Of a DNA stretch of 31,848 nt, positions 15,585-24,000 are shown piece by piece; the first letter of the stretch is position 1, and each line of letters begins with the position of its first letter. The notes below the pieces were generated by a model. That model was not told the origin of the DNA, searched no databases, and saw only the letters and a program-made list of their open reading frames with translations. This DNA comes from Megasphaera sp. UBA5897 (GTDB taxonomy: Bacteria > Bacillota > Negativicutes > Veillonellales > Megasphaeraceae), in contig DJEN01000086.1 of assembly GCA_002431345.1 (NCBI GenBank), positions 1 through 31,848 of the forward strand. Reading direction: 5' to 3'. The position numbers and the translations under genes were made by a program.

Positions 15585-17189
15585 GTGCTTAGAGTATTGA
15601 ATATTCGTACAGCTGTGCCAATGAAAAAGAAATTAGAAGCATTGATTGCCAAAAAACTGCGGTGCAGCTTGATGGATATAGAACGGATATGCATTGTACG
15701 TCGTTCGATTGATGCCCGGAGAAAACCACGGATTTATTTAGTGTTTACTGTCGATGTCGTATTCCATGATGAAGCCAAGGTATGGCGGCGGTGCCGGGGC
15801 AACAAGGATGTACGGCAGATTCAGGAAGACGTATTTACACCGCCTGCAGCAGGCAGCACGCTTTTAGCTCATCGGCCCATAGTCATTGGCATGGGACCTT
15901 CCGGCTTGGCAGCGGCTTTGATGCTGGCACAGCGGGGATATAAGCCATTAGTGTTTGAACGAGGCTGCGACATGGATACGCGGACAGCGCATGTCGAAGA
16001 ATTTTGGCGCGGCGGTGTTTTCCGGCCTGATTCCAATGTGCAGTTTGGCGAAGGCGGTGCCGGTACGTTTTCAGATGGCAAATTGACTACGCGTGTCAAT
16101 CATCCGCTGCTGCGGCATATCCTGCAGACTTTGGTAGATGCCGGCGCACCAAAAGAAATTTTGTATGCGTATAATCCCCATGTGGGTACGGATATTTTGC
16201 GCCGTGTTGTAAAAAACATGCGTCATATGATAGAATTAGCAGGAGGCACAGTGTGTTTCCAAAGCTGCGTAACCGATATCAAACGGGATGACACAGGAAA
16301 GATAACGGCTGTTGTTGTCAACGGCAAAACGGAGTATCCGGCAGATATCGTCATCATGGGAATTGGGCACAGTGCCAGAGATACGTATTATATGCTGTAT
16401 GATAAAGGCATTGCTTTGGAGAAAAAGCCCTTTGCCATTGGCGTGCGCATTGAACACGAACAAGACGTGATAGATCGTGCGCAGTATGGATGCAGTGCTG
16501 CCGAATTGGGACTGGAACCAGCTGATTATGCGTTAGTATATCATAGCCCGGAAGGCCGTTCCTGCTATTCCTTTTGCATGTGTCCCGGCGGTGTCGTCGT
16601 TGGCGCGGCTTCAGAAGAAGGCTATGTCGTGACCAATGGAATGAGCTTGTACCGCCGTGACAGCGGCGTAGCCAACAGTGCATTGGTCGTCAATGTAACG
16701 GCCGATGATTTGGGCGGTGACAGCCCGCTGGCAGGCATTGCGTTTCAGCGGCAGTATGAAAAATTAGCCTATGAAGTTGGCGGTAGAAACTATTGTGCGC
16801 CTGCTCAGACTGTCGGTGATTTTTTGCAGCGTCCAGGCAGCGGGGCAGAAAAATCTGTGCACACGTATCGCCCGGGGATTACTTGGGCAGATTTGCATGA
16901 TGTTCTTCCTTCTTTTGTTACGGATACCTTGGCGCAGGCCTTACCGTATTTTGGACGGCGCATTCATGGCTTTGATGATAATCATGTGGTCATGACAGGC
17001 GTAGAAACACGGACCAGCGCACCGGTGCGTATTTTACGCGGCGAAGACCGGACAGCCTTACAGGCAGACGGTTTGTATCCCGTAGGGGAAGGAGCCGGAT
17101 ATGCCGGCGGCATTATGAGTGCATTTTTAGATGGGCTCGAAACGGCAATAACAATTATTTGTAAATATAAACCTTTGGAGGTAAAGTAA
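15585..17189 (+). CDS. FAD-dependent dehydrogenase-like protein (COG2509 type), function unknown
   Basis: This is a 534-residue flavoprotein. An N-terminal domain of about 90 residues (RVLNIRTAVPMKKKLEALI, then RKPRIYLVFTVD) precedes the FAD-binding GMGPSGLAAA (102-111). The diagnostic FGEGGAGTFSDGKL lies at 154-167, and a C-terminal GEGAGYAGGI element contacts FAD. The family is widespread in Firmicutes and annotated only as FAD-dependent oxidoreductase; I know no firm substrate. Start is GTG 15585, set by AAGGAGAG. The stop codon abuts the glmM start exactly, so the gene belongs to the cdaA-glmM operon, which suggests an envelope-related role. Confidence 0.88.
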   Translation: MLRVLNIRTAVPMKKKLEALIAKKLRCSLMDIERICIVRRSIDARRKPRIYLVFTVDVVFHDEAKVWRRCRGNKDVRQIQEDVFTPPAAGSTLLAHRPIVIGMGPSGLAAALMLAQRGYKPLVFERGCDMDTRTAHVEEFWRGGVFRPDSNVQFGEGGAGTFSDGKLTTRVNHPLLRHILQTLVDAGAPKEILYAYNPHVGTDILRRVVKNMRHMIELAGGTVCFQSCVTDIKRDDTGKITAVVVNGKTEYPADIVIMGIGHSARDTYYMLYDKGIALEKKPFAIGVRIEHEQDVIDRAQYGCSAAELGLEPADYALVYHSPEGRSCYSFCMCPGGVVVGAASEEGYVVTNGMSLYRRDSGVANSALVVNVTADDLGGDSPLAGIAFQRQYEKLAYEVGGRNYCAPAQTVGDFLQRPGSGAEKSVHTYRPGITWADLHDVLPSFVTDTLAQALPYFGRRIHGFDDNHVVMTGVETRTSAPVRILRGEDRTALQADGLYPVGEGAGYAGGIMSAFLDGLETAITIICKYKPLEVK

Positions 17190-18545
17190 ATGGCTAGATT
17201 ATTTGGTACAGATGGTGTACGAGGTGTTGCTAATGATTCATTGACACCGGAATTGGCATATCATTTAGGCAGAGCAGCTGCTTATATTTTTGGACAGAAT
17301 AAAGAACATCCTACGTTCTTAATTGGCCGTGATACACGTCGTTCCGGCACCATGTTGGCAGATATTTTGGCAGCAGGCATTGCATCTGCCGGCGGTGAAT
17401 GTTATATGGTAGGAGTAATTCCGACACCGGCCATTGCTTACTTGACAAGAACCCATCATATGGACGCCGGCGTTATGATTTCAGCATCCCACAACCCGTT
17501 TGAATACAACGGCATTAAATTTTTTGATGGATATGGCTACAAATTGCCGGATGAAACAGAAGACAAAATTGAAGAATACATGCTCAAAGACGAACGGGCA
17601 GGACTGCAGAGCCGTCCGACAGGTGCAGCAATTGGCACGATTTCAACATGGACGGATTTACAAAAAGAATATGCTGATTTTATCTGCAGCTCGACCGATG
17701 TAGATTTATCAGGCTTGAAAGTAGTACATGACGGTGCCAATGGTTCCGCATCCGTATTAGGTCCTGAAATTTTACGCCGTTTGGGCGCAGAAGTCATTGC
17801 TATTCATCATGAACCCAACGGCATCAACATCAATGAAAACTGCGGCTCGACCCATTTGGAAAGCTTAAAGGAAGCCGTTTTGAAATATGGCGCAGATGTA
17901 GGGATTGCCAATGATGGCGATGCAGACCGCTGCCTGGCTGTCGATGAAAAAGGACAGGAAATGGACGGCGATCAGATTATGCTGCTGTGCGCGTTGAAAC
18001 TGAAAGAAGAAGGCAAACTCAAGCAAAATACCGTTGTCGGTACGGTCATGAGCAATATTGGCTTCCATAAAGCCCTGAAGGAAATGGGCTGCCAATCCGA
18101 AACGACGGCAGTAGGTGACCGCTATGTACTGGAACGGATGCGGAAAGACGGGTACTGCCTTGGCGGTGAACAGTCCGGCCACATTATTTTCTTGGATTAT
18201 AATACAACCGGTGATGGGCTGCTGACAGCTGTGCAGCTTCTCAGCATTATGAAACAAAAACAAAAGCCGTTGTCTGAATTGGCCTCTTTAATGACCCGTT
18301 ATCCGCAGATTTTGAAAAATGTCCGCGTACAGACAAAATCCGGCTGGGAAGAAAACAGCTTGATTATGGCTGCCATTGCGTCCGGCGAAGCAGAATTGGG
18401 CGATGAAGGGCGCATACTCGTCCGTCCGTCCGGTACAGAACCTTTGATTCGCGTAATGGCAGAAGGACCTGACTTAGAACAGCTCAAACGCATTGTCGAT
18501 GATATTGCCGTTGTCGTTGAACATGAAATGGGTCCTTCTAAATAG
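17190..18545 (+). CDS. glmM: Phosphoglucosamine mutase
   Basis: This enzyme converts glucosamine-6-phosphate to glucosamine-1-phosphate, on the route to UDP-GlcNAc. The 451 residues show MARLFGTDGVRGVAN, the active-site phospho-serine Ser100 in ISASHNPFEYNGIKFF, the metal loop NDGDADR (about 236-242) and the sugar-phosphate loop RPSGTEPLIRV near the end. TGGAGGT lies within the last codons of the previous gene. In other Firmicutes GlmM binds CdaA and lowers c-di-AMP synthesis, which fits the shared operon. A terminator follows. Confidence 0.98.
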   Translation: MARLFGTDGVRGVANDSLTPELAYHLGRAAAYIFGQNKEHPTFLIGRDTRRSGTMLADILAAGIASAGGECYMVGVIPTPAIAYLTRTHHMDAGVMISASHNPFEYNGIKFFDGYGYKLPDETEDKIEEYMLKDERAGLQSRPTGAAIGTISTWTDLQKEYADFICSSTDVDLSGLKVVHDGANGSASVLGPEILRRLGAEVIAIHHEPNGININENCGSTHLESLKEAVLKYGADVGIANDGDADRCLAVDEKGQEMDGDQIMLLCALKLKEEGKLKQNTVVGTVMSNIGFHKALKEMGCQSETTAVGDRYVLERMRKDGYCLGGEQSGHIIFLDYNTTGDGLLTAVQLLSIMKQKQKPLSELASLMTRYPQILKNVRVQTKSGWEENSLIMAAIASGEAELGDEGRILVRPSGTEPLIRVMAEGPDLEQLKRIVDDIAVVVEHEMGPSK

Positions 18546-18556
18546 ATTTTCAGGTA

Positions 18557-18585
18557 TTGACTTAAAAAGATAAAATATATATAAT
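18557..18585 (+). promoter_or_regulatory. Near-consensus promoter of the ribozyme-glmS unit
   Basis: TTGACT (18557-18562) and TATAAT (18580-18585) are exactly 17 bp apart, starting 11 bp after the glmM stop. The start site (about 18592) would fall inside the 5' arm of the next terminator. Confidence 0.8.
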
Positions 18586-18588
18586 GTG

Positions 18589-18630
18589 GGAATGGAGTTT
18601 AAGCATATTGAACTTCATTCCTGTTTTTTT
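18589..18630 (+). terminator. Terminator after glmM, overlapping the glmS transcription start
   Basis: GGAATGGAGTT (18589-18599) and AACTTCATTCC (18611-18621) pair with one G-U pair, then TGTTTTTTT. Read-through from glmM makes the full stem, but RNA started at the overlapping promoter would lack the first few stem bases. Confidence 0.85.
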
Positions 18631-18649
18631 ACAGGCGTTTGGAAATCCT

Positions 18650-18795
18650 TCGTAAAATGGATAGCGCTAGTACCTTGCAGATAAGGTGGACGAGGAAGAG
18701 AAGTATCGAACAGTCAGCGGATGTCTCTCGGCAGCTTCAGTCGTTACGTGATAACAAAACATGGTGGCAACACGATGAACAAATATATCATGCGA
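18650..18795 (+). ncRNA. glmS ribozyme (glucosamine-6-phosphate-activated self-cleaving leader)
   Basis: The core matches the B. subtilis glmS ribozyme as I recall it: AGCGCTAGTACC for the cleavage segment, ATAAGGTGGACGAGG, AGAAGTATCGA, GTCAGCGGATGTCTCTCGG, and a 3' hairpin CATGGTG-GCAA-CACGATG followed by conserved AACAAA. Cleavage is expected between A18663 and G18664. GlcN6P acts as cofactor; cleavage exposes the downstream mRNA to degradation, giving feedback control of GlmS. Confidence 0.93.
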
Positions 18796-18836
18796 AGCAA
18801 TGAACCGTAATAATTGAATAGCAGGAGGATAAAACT

Positions 18837-20666
18837 ATGTGTGGTATTGTAGGTTATATTGGAGGCAGAGAAGCAGCGGACTTCTTGATGGATGGGTTGG
18901 CAAAACTGGAATATCGTGGTTATGATTCCGCAGGTATTGCCGTGTATAACAATGGAGCCATTGCCGTACGGAAAAAGCAGGGCCGTTTGGTAAATTTGGC
19001 AAACGAAGTCAAAGCCCATCCCGTATCCGGTACCATCGGTATTGGCCATACACGTTGGGCAACGCACGGTGGTCCGTCCGATGTCAATGCCCATCCGCAT
19101 ACCGATGAAAAAGGAAATTTTGCTATTGTCCATAATGGTATTATTGAAAATTATATGGAACTCAAAGAAGAACTGCTTGCCAAAGGATACCATTTCAAAT
19201 CGGAAACAGATACAGAAGTTGTAGCTCATTTGTGCGCTGATATGTATGACGGTGATTTCACGCGTACGGTACGCAATGTGCTGGCACGGTTGCGGGGTTC
19301 GTATTCCCTCGTATTTATGTGCAAATTTGAACCGGACAAAATCATTTGCAGTAAAAAAGACAATCCGCTGATTGTAGGATTAGGTGACGGCGAAAACTAT
19401 ATTGCATCGGATATTCCGGCTATCTTAAACTATACGCGCAAAACATATATTATGAATGACGGCGAAATTGCTATCGTACAGAAAGATAAAGTATGGGTTA
19501 CGGATTTAGCTGGCAAACCTATTTCTAAAAAAGTGTTTGAAGTAAACTGGGATGCCGAAGCAGCTGAAAAAGGCGGCTTTGAACACTTCATGCTCAAAGA
19601 AATTTATGAACAGCCGAAGGCAATCCGGGATACGATGAGCTGCCGTATTACTAAAGACGGCAAACATGTCCATTTTGATGAATTAAACTGGACGCCGGAA
19701 GATGTCAACTCCATCGGTAAAATTATGATTACGGCATGCGGTACGGCATATCATGCAGGATTATTGGCCAAATACTTCATTGAAAAATTGGCGCGTATTC
19801 CCGTAGAAGTAGATATTGCTTCCGAATACCGCTACCGCAACCCGCTTACGGACAGCAAAACCTTATGCATCATCATCAGCCAGTCCGGCGAAACCATCGA
19901 TACATTGGCTGCCCTCAAAGAAGCCAAACGCTTGGGTGCTCGTTCATTAGCCATTACGAATGTAGTAGGCTCTTCTATTTCTCGTGAAGCAGACCAGGTT
20001 GCGTATACATGGGCCGGTCCGGAAATTGCTGTAGCATCGACGAAAGCATATACGACACAGCTCGTTACATTGCTCCTGCTGGCATTGTACATGGGACGCT
20101 TAAATGGAAATCTGGCTGCAGAAAAAGAAGAACAAATCCTTCGCGATTTAATGGCTGTGCCGGATGCATGCCAAAAAATCTTTGACCATGTAGATGACAT
20201 CAAAGGACTGTGCGACGCATTTAAAACAGCAGAAGATGTTTTCTTTATCGGCCGTTCCATGGATTATGGCTTGGCAATGGAAGGTTCCTTGAAATTAAAA
20301 GAAATTTCTTATATTCATGCGGAATCCTATGCCGGCGGTGAACTGAAACACGGCACATTGTCTTTGATTGAAAAAGGCATTCCGGTCATTGCGCTGGCTA
20401 CCCAAAAAGACGTAGAAGAAAAGATGATCAGCAACATCAAAGAAGTCAAAGCACGTGATGCCTATGTTATCGGTGTAGTTCAAGAAGGCGATACGGAAGT
20501 AGGTAAAACAGTGGATTCGCTGATTCACGTGCCACAGTCCGATAACTTTGTCGTAACAATTATGGCAATTATTCCGCTGCAGATGCTGGCATACTATATT
20601 GCAGTCAGCCGCGGCAATGATGTAGATAAACCCAGAAATTTGGCAAAGAGCGTTACTGTAGAATAA
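18837..20666 (+). CDS. glmS: Glutamine--fructose-6-phosphate aminotransferase (isomerising)
   Basis: This enzyme makes glucosamine-6-phosphate from fructose-6-phosphate and glutamine, the committed step to amino sugars. The 609-residue product has the Ntn amidotransferase domain with nucleophile Cys2 (MCGIVGYIGG), GHTRWATHG and HNGIIENY. Two SIS domains follow, with ACGTAYHAG, ISQSGETIDT and ESYAGGELKHG, and the C-terminal tail ends AKSVTVE. Start ATG 18837 follows AGGAGG. The ribozyme in its leader gives product feedback. It lies just upstream of the pel cluster, whose polymer draws on the same amino-sugar pool. Confidence 0.98.
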   Translation: MCGIVGYIGGREAADFLMDGLAKLEYRGYDSAGIAVYNNGAIAVRKKQGRLVNLANEVKAHPVSGTIGIGHTRWATHGGPSDVNAHPHTDEKGNFAIVHNGIIENYMELKEELLAKGYHFKSETDTEVVAHLCADMYDGDFTRTVRNVLARLRGSYSLVFMCKFEPDKIICSKKDNPLIVGLGDGENYIASDIPAILNYTRKTYIMNDGEIAIVQKDKVWVTDLAGKPISKKVFEVNWDAEAAEKGGFEHFMLKEIYEQPKAIRDTMSCRITKDGKHVHFDELNWTPEDVNSIGKIMITACGTAYHAGLLAKYFIEKLARIPVEVDIASEYRYRNPLTDSKTLCIIISQSGETIDTLAALKEAKRLGARSLAITNVVGSSISREADQVAYTWAGPEIAVASTKAYTTQLVTLLLLALYMGRLNGNLAAEKEEQILRDLMAVPDACQKIFDHVDDIKGLCDAFKTAEDVFFIGRSMDYGLAMEGSLKLKEISYIHAESYAGGELKHGTLSLIEKGIPVIALATQKDVEEKMISNIKEVKARDAYVIGVVQEGDTEVGKTVDSLIHVPQSDNFVVTIMAIIPLQMLAYYIAVSRGNDVDKPRNLAKSVTVE

Positions 20667-20675
20667 TGAATATCA

Positions 20676-20718
20676 AAGAAGGGCTAGGGCAGAAGGCAAT
20701 AGTCCCTTCTTCATTTTT
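20676..20718 (+). terminator. Terminator of glmS
   Basis: AAGAAGGG (20676-20683) and CCCTTCTT (20704-20711), with inner CTA/TAG pairs, are followed by CATTTTT. Confidence 0.85.
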
Positions 20719-20761
20719 AAAACAGATACGTAACGTAAAGCGGCTTATTTCAAATTTCCAA

Positions 20762-20824
20762 TATAATATGAAAAATATAAGAAAGGATGACGCATAATAC
20801 ATGTATGTGTTCATCCTTTTTTTT
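20762..20824 (+). other. Orphan promoter-terminator unit between glmS and pel, possible small RNA
   Basis: TATAAT (20762-20767, -35 unclear) is followed within 15 bp by a strong hairpin, AAAGGATGA (20782-20790) and TCATCCTTT (20811-20819) with extra inner pairs and a run of T. A transcript would be only about 50 nt, with no reading frame. It may be a second glmS terminator or a small RNA. Confidence 0.4.
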
Positions 20825-20834
20825 CATTGAGATG

Positions 20835-20901
20835 TGTTGTCGAAATAATACGTCACAACAATGGCTGTTTTCTTTACTAGATAAAAGAAATGCTATATAA
20901 T
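20835..20901 (+). promoter_or_regulatory. Promoter of the pel operon with upstream dyad
   Basis: TTTACT (20873-20878) and TATAAT (20896-20901) are exactly 17 bp apart. A dyad TGTTGT-N14-ACAACA (20835-20860) lies 12 bp before the -35 and may bind a regulator. Transcription would start near 20908, leaving a leader of about 50 nt; I see no c-di-GMP riboswitch in it. Confidence 0.65.
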
Positions 20902-20956
20902 CTATGTTGTATTACAAAAATGAATATAAAATTTTTTAGAGATATAGTTATAGAAT

Positions 20957-23113
20957 ATGGGAAAATATCTTATTACGAATGCGATAAAAAAATCAATTTT
21001 ATTAAAATGCGCCCAATACATGGAACAAGCCTTAATTCCCTTGTTTCAGAAAGAAGACTGGAAAATATTTCGTTTGGGAAATGAAAAAGCAAGTTTTTCC
21101 CAAGTCATGTCTTATGACTGTACGTTGGACAGTGAAGCACTGCAGCAAGTTTTTTCTGTTCATCATTTTGATCTGATGGTCTATGACTTGCGGCAAACGT
21201 TGGGTATGCAGTCCGTCAGGGACTTAGAACAAATGCTGCATCTTGCGGCAGCTTATCACACGGGCCGAATAATACTTTTATCCGGGGCAGCTGTATTTAA
21301 CAAGTATCAAACGGGAGTAGAAGAAGCAGCGCAGATACAAGCTGATAATGAGGAAGGAAAGTATTTAGCCCGCCTGGAAACACTGGCTCTGAGCTGGAAA
21401 AAACAAGGACTCCCGATTACGATTCTGCGTTTTCCGGATATTTATGGCTTGGGGATGGGGCGGTATGATGGATTTACGGCTCGATATCTTTACGCGTGTG
21501 CAACAAATGAAAACGTGCCGGTATACAAAACGGATGAGCGACGGGAATTGTTGTCTGTTCGTGATGCGGCATATGCTGTCTTACAGACGTGTGAACGCGG
21601 CTATACAGGTGATTATCTGCATATTGCTCCTGCTCAATCCGTGACATATAACGAATTTTACGACATGATTCATTCGGCTGCAGCAGGGAATATTTCTATC
21701 GACACGCAAAGACAAGGCGTCTTTGCACAGGCACTGCTTAGTTCGGCCTTGGCTAAACAGCAGATTGGGTGGCAGGCACGCAGCCGTGTGTCCCAAGAAG
21801 AATTAGCCGCTATGTACCAAGATATTATGCGGACTGTAAGCCGAAAAAACAAGCTCCGGCAGAAAAAACGGCGCGAACGCCGTCTTGCAGTTTGGAAAGA
21901 AACGCTGATTCCCTATGTAGAAAACGGTATCGGCGCGTTAATCATGTTGGGAATCACAAGACTTCAAAATGGACAGACAGTTAATCCCATAGTGCCCTTT
22001 GATTTTAATTTTTTGTACATTTCTATTATGGGGTTGCTGTACGGCCGCAGGCAGGCTTTCTTAGCTGTATTTTTTTCGTATATCATCCTTCTGTTTTCCA
22101 GCTTTAGCGATTTGGGTTTTGGCATGATAGCCGTCATGTATCAGCCGGAAGAATTACTTCATTTTCTGTCTTACTTGGTCATAGGGGTTCTTACCGGCTA
22201 TGTTGCCGAACAGGGGAGGTTTCGTGAAGATGCGGCACGCTGGCAGCATCTTCACGATTTGGGACAGTATCGGTTTCTGCGGCGTCTCTTTGCTGAAAAT
22301 GTGAAGCTAAAAGATAAAATGTACCGGCAGATTGTGAATACCCAAGACAGCATGGGACGTATTTATCATATTGTCAGTAGTTTGGATTCTGTAGAGCCGG
22401 AAAATATATATAATAAGACGGCTTTAGTAACAGCTCAAATTCTTGATGTTTCCCAAGTCAGTATTTACGTTGTCGGCAAGAATCAGGCATACTTGCGCCA
22501 AAAAGTGCGTATTGGCGACCAGACGGCACAAGAACCACATTCGCTTAAGATAGAGGAATATCCATACCTACAGCAGATAATGAGAGATCATAAACTATTT
22601 ATCAACCGCGACTTGCTGAAAGGAATTCCGGATATGGCAGCACCGATAGTCTATGAAGACCGCGTTATTGCCGTTATCCAAATTTATCAGATGGATTTTG
22701 ACAAATGGAGTATCTATGAATTGAATTTGATGGCAGTTACCAGCCGCTTGGTATCGGCGGCCCTAGCCAGAGCGTATTCATGGGAAGAAGAAATGATGCA
22801 GCAGTACTATGTCCCGGATACACGGATTCTTAAGGAACATAAATTCACTCAGGTTATTGAAAAACTGCGGGAGCGGCGCCAAATGCAGCCTGGGTATTCC
22901 ATCATGATGGCGAAAGTAGATTTGCCGGGAATGACTTATGCACAGATAGATCGGTGCATCGGCAGTCAAATACGAACGGAAGATTATATCGGTATGCTTG
23001 GTAAAGCCGTGTGGCTCGTATTTCCGGATGTCAATGCGAAGGTTTTTGAGATGATACAGAAGAGGTTGTCTCAAGGCGGTGTACCTACTTCAGATATGAA
23101 GGAGGTAGTATGA
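20957..23113 (+). CDS. pelD: PelD-like c-di-GMP receptor fused to an N-terminal degenerate SDR/epimerase domain
   Basis: This 718-residue protein likely gates Pel polysaccharide synthesis at the inner membrane. Residues 1-290 resemble an extended SDR (NAD-dependent epimerase): beta strand KYLITNA, ILLSGAAVF, ITILRFPDIYG (154-164) and ELLSVRDAAYAV (197-208). However, the GxxGxxG turn is absent and YxxxK reads Tyr136-Leu-Ala-Arg-Leu140. A basic linker (297-310) leads to about four membrane helices (320-416), a helix (422-460), a GAF-like domain (about 465-605) and a dead GGDEF domain. There Arg673-Thr-Glu-Asp676 is the RxxD site five residues before GKAVW at the GGDEF position. An in-frame TAG lies two codons before ATG 20957, so the N-terminus is complete; its ribosome-binding site is weak. 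First gene of the operon; its stop overlaps pelE. Confidence 0.88.
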   Translation: MGKYLITNAIKKSILLKCAQYMEQALIPLFQKEDWKIFRLGNEKASFSQVMSYDCTLDSEALQQVFSVHHFDLMVYDLRQTLGMQSVRDLEQMLHLAAAYHTGRIILLSGAAVFNKYQTGVEEAAQIQADNEEGKYLARLETLALSWKKQGLPITILRFPDIYGLGMGRYDGFTARYLYACATNENVPVYKTDERRELLSVRDAAYAVLQTCERGYTGDYLHIAPAQSVTYNEFYDMIHSAAAGNISIDTQRQGVFAQALLSSALAKQQIGWQARSRVSQEELAAMYQDIMRTVSRKNKLRQKKRRERRLAVWKETLIPYVENGIGALIMLGITRLQNGQTVNPIVPFDFNFLYISIMGLLYGRRQAFLAVFFSYIILLFSSFSDLGFGMIAVMYQPEELLHFLSYLVIGVLTGYVAEQGRFREDAARWQHLHDLGQYRFLRRLFAENVKLKDKMYRQIVNTQDSMGRIYHIVSSLDSVEPENIYNKTALVTAQILDVSQVSIYVVGKNQAYLRQKVRIGDQTAQEPHSLKIEEYPYLQQIMRDHKLFINRDLLKGIPDMAAPIVYEDRVIAVIQIYQMDFDKWSIYELNLMAVTSRLVSAALARAYSWEEEMMQQYYVPDTRILKEHKFTQVIEKLRERRQMQPGYSIMMAKVDLPGMTYAQIDRCIGSQIRTEDYIGMLGKAVWLVFPDVNAKVFEMIQKRLSQGGVPTSDMKEVV

Positions 23114-24000
23114 TGGCACTTGTCATACTTGCTGTGGTATACGCCGCGGCAGACTTGTTTTTTTGTATCCGGATTTGCCGCCGCTATGGCCGGGCTCAGG
23201 CTATAGTTGAATTTGTTATTATGTTACTGCTTCCTGGTTTGGGAATCCTAATGCTGTTGTTTTTGCATTTAGGTGTCAAAATGTTTAAGTTGGATGACGG
23301 AAGCGTAGATTTGATGCCGGAAACGGAACACGTATTTTCTTTGCAGGACCGAGGCTATAATGCGGAAATCATCCCGATGAATGATATTTTTCTCCTGGAT
23401 GACGCGAAATTGAAGCGCAAGTATTTTACTGATGCGATTCGGCAGGATATGGTAGATAATCAAGAAATCCTTCAGGATGCAGTTCACGATACCGATAGGG
23501 AAATTGCTTATTTTGCCGTGTCGTTGATGACAGCTAAAATGGAAGAAATCGGTGATGAATTGTTTCAACTAGAACAACAACTGAAAAAAACACCGGACGA
23601 TACGAAGCTGCTGCAAGATTATGCAGCAAAATTAAAAGTATTTCTCGACAGTGGCTACGGCGCAGAAATGACCAGAAAGCAGCAGCGTCAAGCTTATATT
23701 GCTGCGTTGGAATTGCTGAACCGGCGGATTCCCGATCGAGCAGTGTATTATACAGAACGGATTCACATGCTTCTTATTAGCGGCCGTCTAGAAGAAGCCC
23801 GCAGGACATGTTTGGAATTTGCTAAAACGCATGCGGGCCAAGAAGAACCAATCGTAATGAAAATAAAATTATACCAAGCTCTGCACGATGCAGAAAAGCT
23901 GCAGGAACAGGTACAAAAACTGAAAGCACTGCCAAAGCGGCTATCGCCGGAAGCCATGCAGATTATTCGTTTTTGGGACAAGGAGGCTGGTCATGCGTAG
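23110..24000 (+). CDS. pelE: PelE-like membrane protein
   Basis: This 296-residue protein has two N-terminal membrane helices (about 3-20 and 30-55) and a soluble helical, TPR-like part: MKKTPDDTKLLQDYAAKL-type repeats around 165-185, a helix pair near RQAYIAALELLNRRIPDRA, and RLEEARRTCLEFAKTHAGQEE. In Pseudomonas PelE joins PelD, PelF and PelG in the inner-membrane synthase complex, and its TPR part binds the glycosyltransferase. Identity rests mostly on architecture and its place between pelD and the deacetylase gene, since PelE sequences diverge strongly. Start ATG 23110 overlaps the pelD stop, with AAGGAGG upstream. Confidence 0.78.
   Translation: MMALVILAVVYAAADLFFCIRICRRYGRAQAIVEFVIMLLLPGLGILMLLFLHLGVKMFKLDDGSVDLMPETEHVFSLQDRGYNAEIIPMNDIFLLDDAKLKRKYFTDAIRQDMVDNQEILQDAVHDTDREIAYFAVSLMTAKMEEIGDELFQLEQQLKKTPDDTKLLQDYAAKLKVFLDSGYGAEMTRKQQRQAYIAALELLNRRIPDRAVYYTERIHMLLISGRLEEARRTCLEFAKTHAGQEEPIVMKIKLYQALHDAEKLQEQVQKLKALPKRLSPEAMQIIRFWDKEAGHA

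Noticed and set aside
18628..18658. Second glmS promoter TTTACA...TAAAAT
   Set aside because: The spacer is 19 bp and the start would fall on the ribozyme cleavage site, removing the base 5' of the scissile bond. The upstream promoter is far better.
20825..20956. Possible c-di-GMP riboswitch in the pel leader
   Set aside because: The leader after the predicted start is only about 50 nt and lacks the conserved paired segments of known c-di-GMP riboswitches.
20890..21084. A 64-codon frame overlapping the start of pelD
   Set aside because: It begins inside the -10 region of the pel promoter, has no ribosome-binding site and is out of frame with pelD, whose start is supported by domain content.
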